DNA of 64,000 nt from Pelomyxa schiedti (Eukaryota; Evosea; Pelobiontida; Pelomyxidae), in assembly GCA_020536535.1 (NCBI GenBank), contig JAHLWZ010000854.1:1-64000 (forward strand), read 5' to 3'. The translations under genes and the position numbers were made by a program. The notes below the pieces were generated by a model. The model was not told where the DNA came from, searched no databases, and worked only from the letters and a program-made list of their open reading frames with translations. Numbering within the stretch: position 1 is the stretch's first letter; the number at the start of each line of letters is the position of its first letter. Shown one piece after another: positions 55,401-64,000 of the stretch.

Positions 55401-57346
55401 TTACAGGGAGGAGGAACTTGGGGAGATCTGTGTGGATGATGCTTTGGAGGACTGTGTCTTGGTGGTTTCTGGGGTGTGGGGGCTTTTGTCTTTGTCAGTT
55501 ATGGATAGACTGGAACCTGTTTCAATTGCTTGGTTACATGTGAGTATTGCTCATTTTTTGTTTGTTTGTTTTGTTTGTTTGGTTTTGGGTTGCTTTGATT
55601 GGGGGCATACCGGGAATAGTTACACTCTCTACAGTGGTTGTAGTTGTTGTCGTGGTCGTCGTGGTTGTTGTTGTGGTTTTTGTGAGTGTTGGCGTCATGA
55701 GCGGTGTATAGATAAGGGGTGGTGTCTGAAGGTAACTTGCGTGAAGAACGTTTTTATCTTCCTGGGCACAGATCAAACACTTGATTTAACCTTTTGTAGA
55801 TGAACCTGATTGGGATCACGAACATTGAGTGCTGCTGCCCTCCTCCTCACGGCAGGGGACGCGGTAGCGGTAACAGCGATCTTTTTCTGTATTCTTTATT
55901 ACTTTCTCTTATATGCTCATATTGAAGTCAATTATTACTAGAGATGAAGCAACTCCATTTACCTCATGACAGCAACAAGACCCACTTGATTGATATACAC
56001 TTGATGCAGATGAAGTGGCCTCCCATGAACTACCCCCACCAATACTAACACCCGCTACACTCCCATTTTCCCAGCTGCGTTGAATTCGACTCTCATGGGC
56101 ATCTGTAGCAATATCCACGACAGAGCCGCTACATCCTTTCCCATTGCCCATGCTGCTCTCTGTTGGTCTTGAACTCCCTGCTGTGCTTCCTCGGTAACTT
56201 GATACAGAAAAGTCATCTCCTACTCGGTCCCGCCTGCAGGGACCACAGCACATCAGGCGTCTGTTATTGGAAAACCCCTAGTGTAGACTTAATCATTAGG
56301 TTTCAACTGATGATAGTACGTGGGTTTGCTGCATTTCCTCAGCTTTTTCTCTCTGCATCATTATGTAATCATAAGTGGTCATATGTTTTAAAAAGGCTGG
56401 GTTGTAGATAAGTTAAGCATTACAACATGAAGAATCTACCTATATTTACATGAAAGACGAAGAGCTGCCCAAGTAGGTACAATGCAGGAAGGTCAAGCAC
56501 AGTATAGAATCCTATGACAGAAATATACGCATAGTGATGAAACCAGCTCCCATAAACATATAATACTATTTCACAATAAACCAAAATGATAACAAATAAA
56601 AAAACCAATACATCTTCCCGTGAGTCTCTGTCTATCAACTAAATATTCAATTCCAAGGGCAACACCAGTCAAAAAGTCTATGATGGCTGATAAAAAAACG
56701 CAGGACAGAAAAAGAAAAAATAATCTGTGGCAGTTTCAATTTTTCTTAAGAGGAACTAGGGTTGGGGCAAACCTATAGTTCTTTCCTCCTATGCAATTAT
56801 TTAACCAGATGCAGTGGTGATCAAAATTTGCAACACATTTATTACAGACCTTGCAGTGTTTACTTTTTTCATTCCTGGTTTTCAATATTAATTTTATCCA
56901 CTTTCTACAAGATACTTACACGACTACTCTACATATAATGCAGTAGTTATCTTCATTTATAACGTGAGTGCCTGCAGGAACTTCTGTTTGTGATCCCTGA
57001 GTGATAGCCCCAACGACAACATTAGGATCAACGGGATCGGACAACGTTACTGTAATGTTTAGTGCACAGCGTACATGGTGAGTGAGATAAAATAAATAAA
57101 AGCATACATTTTAACATCAGACTCAGAATCACGCAAAGCAGTGAACCAACAACCTGGATGGAAAATGTAAGAATGAAGACTTGGAAGAGAAGCCATAGAG
57201 ACCAGTGCCAAGAATATCAAGCAGGGCAGAGGGAGTAGAGCATCCTTGAAGGCAAAGTAGCCACAACCAAAAAACACCATCAAAAACCACGACAGCACTT
57301 GCAGAGGGTGGAACGGCCACCTACACCCGTTCTTTCGCACGGTCAT
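55401..57346 (-). CDS. DHHC palmitoyltransferase with Ser/Thr-rich tail
   Basis: Start [20 protein letters not shown] at ATG 57346, with two transmembrane helices ([30 protein letters not shown]). Then comes a motif similar to the ZDHHC D-P-x-[DV]-P element ([13 protein letters not shown]). The Cys-rich catalytic domain reads [28 protein letters not shown] and [12 protein letters not shown], the DHHC core carrying the acyl-cysteine. Two more helices follow ([37 protein letters not shown]), then [16 protein letters not shown], the T-T-x-E-like juxtamembrane block. The cytoplasmic tail is Ser/Gly-rich, then polythreonine (ACN repeat about 55633-55680), ending at TAA 55403-55401. It S-acylates cytosolic proteins at an internal membrane or the plasma membrane. 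Tail exon joins are tentative. Confidence 0.8.
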
Positions 57347-57522
57347 CGTGCGCGCTACCGCACCACAATCAGGAAAGGAAAAATTTCGACTTTGATCAAA
57401 ACACAGAAAACCGGAATCAAAAACGCCGAGGGTACGGCTATGCCTTGGAACCCAGCTGGAACAAAACGAAAAACATAAAGTCCATGAGGGTGCATGGAAG
57501 CCAAAGAACCAGCGTTTTTATG

Positions 57523-57835
57523 CTATTTGAGAGTTACGAGGTGCATCACGTTGTCAGGCGATAAAGGACTTGAACGGAGGATGTGGTCCTCACGAATTTT
57601 GAGTTCTAGGCGCCCTTTTTTGTGGCTGTGTGGCACAGGGGATGGAAGGAGAAAAGAAAACTCACATTTTGTAGCTGGAAACATTGTTGGACGAGTCTGA
57701 CAGTAACTTTTTACAGCTTCCTCTCCTAAGAGAAACCAGGCAAGTTCCATTCATTCTCCAGTTGAACCAAGGAGAAACATAGAGGCTCTGCTGACATTGG
57801 TTTGCATAGCTATGGTTGGCGAGTGTCAATCCCAT
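57523..57835 (-). CDS. Possible small two-exon gene
   Basis: An open frame from ATG 57835 (MGLTLANHSYANQCQQSLYV) ends just before a strong donor (AT/GTGAGTTTTC). An acceptor CACACAG about 57 nt later restores frame into HKKGRLELKIREDHILRSSP and VMHLVTLK, stop at 57525-57523. About 85 residues, no family recognised. Could be a real short gene or part of an unresolved transcript. Confidence 0.35.
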
Positions 57836-58130
57836 TATTTCCCTTTTATGTTGGCTCAAAAAATCAAGACTGAGGGGCAAGGAGATCGCAGCAGATCGTC
57901 CCTACATCTCATGACACCTGCCGTGCCTCTTCGACCACGAAACGTGTTTCATTTCTTGATTTCTAACTTTTCTCTTCGCAAAAAAAAACCGAACTTCGTC
58001 CTTTTATTTTTATCAGTACCGAACTGAAACCAAAAGACACCCAAATTCAAACAGCCATTTAAAAAAAAGCAAAAAAAACCCGCACAACAAGGTCCCCAAC
58101 ACCTTAAATCAGCCCAATAATAAACCCAAA
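57836..58130. promoter_or_regulatory. Upstream region of the talin-rod-like gene
   Basis: AT-rich spacer with several A runs leading to the ATG at 58131 in an A-rich context (aacccaaaATG). No defined element recognised. Confidence 0.35.
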
Positions 58131-61100
58131 ATGTCTGACGATGGAGGTGAGCCCACGAGCGTACGAGCAGTAGTCGACAGCATCAACGAGTCGTTGGCAA
58201 ACAGCATACCGTCACTGGTATTGATGCTCATCACTCTGCAGGAACAAAACAAACCCCCTCCTCAAGAATTGACTGAAGTCGTGGTAAGTTGAGTGTGTTT
58301 TTCAATATATATATAAAAAAAAAAAGCACAACAATGCACTGTAGTTACGTGTTACTTGGCTTTGGTTTTTTTGTTTTTTTTTATTTTTATTTTTTGTTTT
58401 TTTTGTTTCGACTCTCTTCTTATTCATTGAGTAGCAAGGTGTTTCTGGTGCTGCAAAAGTTCTGGCTGATGTGGCGCTTGGGCTGGCCAATGAACAATAC
58501 GGGGACTACCCTGATATTCAAAAGGAAATTATTGACGCTGCTTCAAGTATATTTCCTTTTTTTTTTTTTTTTTGGTCAATACACTTTCTCACTCTGTTAC
58601 CCATTTAAGGTGTTTCTCGATGTGTGGAACAACTCAATCAGTCAGTCGTCCACTTGAAAGGTGGCAACATAAAGGCAGGATATTCTATTTTGATGGATTC
58701 CTGCAAAGTAATTGCTGGGGAGTGTATCAATCTTTTAGCTATAGTTTATGGAGCAGCTTTCAAAAAGTAAATCCTTTTTCCCTTACTATGTAATAACAAC
58801 TGTTGTTCCATTTCAGAACACTCTATGACGCAAAGAAAGCTCAAGCTAGTGCTTCTCTGATTGACGCAAGTAAGGCACCTACCGATCCTCAGAACTTCGC
58901 AGATAAGGTTCTTTTTCTGCGTAACTACTTCCGTTCCTTACTTTGAACAGGTAAGTGACTTAGCCAGTCGGGCTGGAGAAGTGGCACAGCAACTGAAAGA
59001 TGAGATGGCTGACGAACCAAGCGAGATCCGCAAGCAACAGCTCGCAGAGGCCGCAGCAAAACTGGAGCATTTAAGTGATGGTGTTATCGAGCAGTGCAAC
59101 AACTACTTGGGCGATTTGGACAATGCCACTGCCTGTGAGAACTTTAATTCTGAACTGGACAACTTAACGAAAGCTCTAGCAAAGTAGTCCTGTCACGTTT
59201 TTCCCCTATTATTTACTCTATGACAGTGCCCAAGTGCCTGTCCTGGAGGCCCAAATTGAAATACAAGAGCAAACAAATGCTAAATCCGTTGAGACGGTTA
59301 CTCCACCACCTGTCAGTGTTGCTACAGAAACGCCATCAGCAATGCCGCATCAAGCACAGTCTGTTCCTGCTTAGTGGGTCTTTATGTTTTCTTTCCTTCT
59401 CCTTATGTGGTACAGCTCTGCGGAAGATACCCTTGACCAGCTATTGGGAAATCAATCAAAAGATATCGATTGCTTGTTGGACGCTCTGAGAGATTCCGAT
59501 CCTGAGGTTTCCTTTCTTTTTTCGCAGCTTCTCTAACAGCTGAACAGGCCACAGTAGCTGTTCTCAAGAAGATGAATGAACGTAACAAAGCGATGTTGAA
59601 CAGTGCTCGAGAGGAAGTTGCCGTGTGCAAAAATCCAGCAAAGGGCAAAGAGGCAACCGTTATTGCCAATAATATTGAAGCTCTTTTCCCTACGATTTTG
59701 CAAGCTGTCCGAACTGCACTTACTGAACCAAGTACTCACACTCCCCTCTTCAGCTCTTTTTTTAATTCTCCTCGACTAATATTAACTGTTTATTCTCTTA
59801 AACAAAAAGCCAATGCGGCTGCCAAGAAGCCTGTAGAAAGCAAGTGTGCCGAAATGAAAACGGCGATAAATGCCTTGGCTGATGCTATCGATCATGCCAA
59901 GCATGACCCTGCAAAACCTGCACCTCCCCCTCAGTCACACTGGGAGTCAGTCCCAGCCGCCCCCGACGTTAAATCAGAGTACCTTTTTAATACATTGCCT
60001 ATGCATTAAATCTAGCTCCAGGCAAGCCGTAATTGCAGATCACCTCAAGAAAGACTGTGAAGATATTGTAGAGGCAGCCCGTACGAAAAATAAACCTGTA
60101 AGTAGATGTTATTGTCCTTACAAACCTAATCCAATCAAGGCGGAAGAAAAAGCTCTGGAGCAAGCTAAGCAAGATCAAGCGGAACTTGCACGAGTCTGCA
60201 AGAATGCGGCCGCACATACCAGAGATGCACAGGCGAAGGACGAGATGGAGGTTCAAAAGCACCTAAGCCACCAATTTACTAATCCCCTCTAGACTGCCCT
60301 CCACGCAGAACAAGACCTTGCCTTCCCTAAGCTTAAAGAAAAAGTTCAAGCTCACATTGCCTCTCCCAGTGAAGCGAACATGGCACAACTTACAGAAGCA
60401 GCGAAGTCTGTTATAGCTTCAGCCCATAATGTTGCAGAAGCATCCTCGAAAACTCCAGCAGATACTATGTACGAAAGTGCTAAAGAGGCCAAGAAGGCAC
60501 TAAATGATGTCAAGAAAGCAGCAAACAATGGGGTAGGCTCCTTTTTGTTTCTTTTCCTTCTCATTGATTTGGTTTCCAGAACGTACCCGAAACTCAAAGT
60601 GCTGTCCTTAATGCAAAGAGAGAACTCAATGATTTTGTAGACCGGTCTATTCAAGTTGCAAAAAGGCTTCGAAACCCGCAAGTAAGCTCCCTTTGTACGC
60701 TTTTGGCCCACCTTTCACTCTTTAAAGGCACAAGCTGCTAGCCGAGTTGAGGTTCATGAGTTGGAAGCTTTACTGCCGGAGTTGTCTTCCAACTGTGACC
60801 GTTTTGCAAATGATCCAACAAACCCACAGACACACAATGACCTCATTGACACAACAGACAAAATTGAGGTTATTACGTGCCCTTCCCACAACCATACCAA
60901 CTGGAATACTAGAGAAAAATGGAGAGCTTGAAGGCAACAACAAAGGCAAATCCAATTCACCTTGCTAAACAAACATCTGCGGATCTTGGTGACCTTGAAG
61001 TTTGTTGCTGTTTTTACTGCCCTCACCAAACAAACTCCTTCTTAAGGCTGCTATCGCCTGCAAAGATAAAAAGGAAGTAGCAAAATACGCGAAAAAACTT

Positions 61101-64000
61101 GTTGACCACAGTGGAAAGCTTGTTGATGAGATTCAAAATCAGGCGCAAGTAGCTACTGGCCCATCTGCTGCTGCATTGCAGGTTAGTCCCCTCACTCTAC
61201 TTGCCTGGAAATTGAAAGGCTTACGCAATGCAGAAAATTTCCAATGACATCACCAATGCAGTGCCTGCACTGATCAAAGCTGCCGACCAAGTGTGTTATG
61301 CTAATGTACTACTTTTGTGTAATCTCTTTAAGGTTTCTCGTGGGATCCCGTCTAATACTGACCAAACAGCACAAGTGTTACACAGTGCTCTAAATAACGT
61401 TGCTGACTCTGTCGATAATGATGGGGCTCCCACGTTCTGGATGGTTTGTTTCACTTCTGAACAACCTGTCCCTAAAACCCTTATTTTCCAACTCAAAAAG
61501 TCCCCTCCAGCTGCAGATGAAGATACACTTGACCTTCTTGGGGATGCCGAGTCTGCTCTCGATGACCTTATTAATGCCGCCCGTGGTGCTCCAAGAAAAC
61601 CTGGAGGTGAAGTTGATCCGACTCAGGTGCAGGAGAAGCTGCCGGAAGTCATTTCTCACTTAGAGGAAGTTGCCCAAGCAATTCAACTTCCGGCTGAGGA
61701 AGAAGTTTATGTCCAAGGAAAAGTGTTACAGGACCTTTATAAAAACATGGAGCAGGCTGCAATAGCCAAGGATCCCTCTGTAAGATTTCCTTCCATTTTA
61801 AGCACAAGTAATATTTTCAGAGCATTGTGGCTATTGCGAAAGAACTGGCGGAGAATCAACCTAAATTCCTTGCCGCTGTCAAACATTGTGGTGATAGTTC
61901 ACCAGCAGAGGCAGCCAAAATGACGAAAATGGCCGAGTCACTTGATGGACACTTGAAGGCTTCAATAGAAAGTAATAATCCCTTCAAAATGCTTTCACTC
62001 TTGCACTAAAAACCTGCTTTAGATTGCAAGGCTTGCCTGGCTGACCCAAGTGAGGCCAATAAAGCACGTGTTAAAAAAGCAGCCCATGATGCAGAAAATG
62101 CAATTCAAATTGTCCTTGACACGGCTACACCCGAAGCGGAGGTTGCCCTTCAAAATGCAATGGAGGATGCAAGGAAAGCTCTTGCTGAACTTCAGAGAGC
62201 GAAACTCTCCAAAGACCCCGCGGCAGTATGTACTTCAGTTTCATTTACTATAACTAACTCGTAAAACAGCTCGCTGCCGCAGAAGATCACCTTCAAGAGG
62301 CGATAAGAGCAGTAATGGCTCGTGCAGAGATGCTGAAACGGGCAGGCGGACCCGGCGCTTCTGCTGGACGCAGAAAAATAGCTGATGCACTTAAGGCTCT
62401 GAACAATTTGTTGCCTCTACTGCTTGCTGCATCAACCAACATGAAAAAAGACTTCAATGACCCACGGGCTGAAGCAGGTCTGTTTCTGTGTGAAGTCTGT
62501 AAAACTTATTCCCCCCACAGAAGTTGTGAAGGCAATGAATGAAACAGACAGGGCACTGAAAGACTTGGAGGATCTCCTTAATTCTTTGCCTTTATCTAAT
62601 ATTGCAAAAGAGGTTGTCATGGTTCCTACGTAGTTGATTCCTTACCCTCATTTATAGAAAGACGTCCTGAAAGAGATTTCGCATAACGTAGCCAAGAATG
62701 ATGCCCCAGTTACGATAACTCTTATGCATAAAACAATCTCATTTCGAAAATTAGGCAGCGGTTGCCGCTGTTAAAGACTTAGCGGCAATGCAAGCCAAAG
62801 TTATCCAATCCGCAAGAGCAGCCATAGCAGAGAGGCCTGCTGATTTTACTCCTGCACAGACTGCTAAAGTAGAAGAAGCAACAAGACAGTTGGAGGCACA
62901 GCTGCCGACTCACATCAATGCCGTGAAAGACGCACTCAGGGGCAATACAGCAGGTTCTTATTTTCCTCCATCTATTAAAACGTAATATAATCCAGAGGCT
63001 GTTGAACGGGTGCAAAAGAGTGAGGAGGTCTTCCAAGCTGCCTTGGACTCGTTGAAGGAGGCGTTCATTGACCCTGCTGTTGCTCAACAAACTCAAGCTG
63101 TTGCAGGTGCTAAGAAACATGCCGTAGAGTTTTGCGAGGCAGTTGGTTGTTCCCTTTTCTAAAATTATCCCTCTAACAAAAAACCCAGGAACTCAAAATG
63201 TCCCTGTTGTGAAGATGTCTGTTGCAGCTCTTCGCCAAGACGTGGCTGGCCTGAAAGCCAAACTCATGGGGTCACCTGGTTTCCCTTCTGTTTGTTTTTA
63301 CCTTTCTTATTTGGTTGTTCTAGCCTCCCCTGCATCCTCTTTTGTCCAGCACCTTGACGACTTGGTTGGACAAGCCGAAGCAATGACAGCCAAGCCAATT
63401 GACCCAGTGGCACTTGGCAATATTGCAGAGCAGATTAAGGCAAATTGTTTTAGTCTCACAATCACTTCTAATGCAGTTATTAGGATACCACTCAGAAGAT
63501 AAATGACATGACAGAAGCTCCTCGAGTTAGTCCTGCTGCAGATGTAAAAGCCAAGGCACGCACTGTTGTCTCTGCTGCCAAACGAGCAGCTGCCCACAAA
63601 AAACCCGATCTGACTGGACTTCTCGATGCCAGCAAATCACTTGCCAACGCCATGGGTTCTCTGGCTGCCAACTCCAGATCAACAGCACGGTCTGGGGTCG
63701 ATGGAACAACAAATCAGCGTGCACTTGCTGCAATGGCATTGGATGACCTGCTTGCTGGCCTCGAAACGCCAACAACCACTGCCGCAGCTCCCGCGCCTGC
63801 TCCAGCTACAACGGTCAATATTGCCGATCTTCTTAGAGACATCGAGGTACCCGAACCAAAACCAGCAGCCAAGCCTGCCCCTGCCAAAACAGCAGCAGCT
63901 CGCCCAGCCGCGGCTCAGGCCCCACCTAAAACTCTTGGAGGTAAGTTGTTGATACTTCTGTTCCCAATGCTTATCATTGTCCAACAGCGGCCATTCATGA
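58131..64000 (+). CDS. Talin/vinculin-rod-like helical repeat protein, 3' end outside window
   Basis: Start MSDDGGEPTSVRAVVDSINE at ATG 58131. More than twenty small exons encode almost uninterrupted amphipathic helices rich in Ala, Asp, Lys and Glu. Examples: VLADVALGLANEQYGDYPDI; VSDLASRAGEVAQQLKDEMA; INALADAIDHAKHDPAKPAP; LDDLINAARGAPRKPGG; VEVHELEALLPELSSN-like helices; ARAEMLKRAGG; and AAVKDLAAMQAKVIQSARAA. Several share A-x-x-L-x-x-A-A-R/K and a DP turn between helices, as in talin or vinculin helical bundles. Pro/Ala linkers occur near 59920 and 63780-63930. There is no FERM domain at the N-terminus. Likely a cytoskeletal adaptor linking actin to adhesion or endocytosis. Coding continues past 64000, where an actin-binding I/LWEQ domain might lie. 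Confidence 0.68.

Noticed and set aside
55321..55803. Plus-strand Cys-rich frame
   Set aside because: Antisense to the polythreonine tail of the DHHC gene; its Cys run comes from the ACN repeat.

Overview
This is eukaryotic nuclear DNA from a gene-dense unicellular organism. Genes lie on both strands with short spacers, and most are cut by tiny spliceosomal introns, usually about 40-70 nt, GT-AG with occasional GC-AG. I see no operons, ribosome binding sites, tRNA, rRNA or CRISPR. The gene set fits an amoebozoan or amoeba-like protist: Rab5, RhoGEF, SAM-RapGAP, a talin/vinculin-like rod protein, SPX phosphate transporter, fluoride exporter, KCTD and TRIM-like proteins, and a lysosomal-type phosphodiesterase. 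A free-living archamoeba such as Pelomyxa is a guess I cannot prove. Intron-exon models were built by eye from reading frames, splice signals and family conservation, so exact junctions are provisional.

Layout. 1-251: end of a FEX/CrcB fluoride channel gene. 790-2961 (-): KCTD-type BTB protein with three jelly-roll-like repeats. 3038-5212 (+): decayed copy of a RING/B-box/coiled-coil/olfactomedin gene. 5311-7143 (+): glutamine-rich, probably nuclear protein. 7205-11175 (-): RRN3, the RNA polymerase I initiation factor. 11316-12565 (+): cyclin C. 12834-13740 (+): DM9/DUF3421 protein. 13899-14978 (-): Rab5. 15335-17118 (+): membrane-anchored CAP/SCP protein. 17161-19497 (-): second, intact TRIM-olfactomedin gene. 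19807-22705 (+): SPX/DASS transporter. 22864-25154 (+): secreted C45-type Ntn hydrolase. 25543-29367 (+): DH-PH RhoGEF, convergent with a coiled-coil gene (29442-33060, -). 33142-34917 (-): MFS transporter.

35385-46442 is the accessory part. It holds four members of an unrecognised propeller-like family (35385 +; 38659, 40049 and 44259 -), an amidohydrolase (36812-38567 +), the third TRIM-olfactomedin gene (41447-43805 +) and an F-box-like gene (45501-46442 -). Then come an acid-sphingomyelinase-like phosphodiesterase (46592-48418 +), an intergenic run of DNA hairpins (48555-48998), another F-box protein (49278-49904 +), SAM-RapGAP (50356-55110 -), a DHHC palmitoyltransferase (55401-57346 -), and a large helical talin-rod-like gene running off the right edge (58131-64000 +).

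The most unusual content is the three-copy TRIM-olfactomedin family, with a shared exon plan and one decayed copy. Next are the propeller-like family, whose N-terminal ~183 bp is almost identical between otherwise diverged copies, and two hairpin clusters (RRN3 intron and 48.5-49.0 kb). Small GTPase control (Rab5, RhoGEF, RapGAP), adhesion (talin-like) and lipid modification (DHHC) genes together suggest a motile, phagocytic cell.
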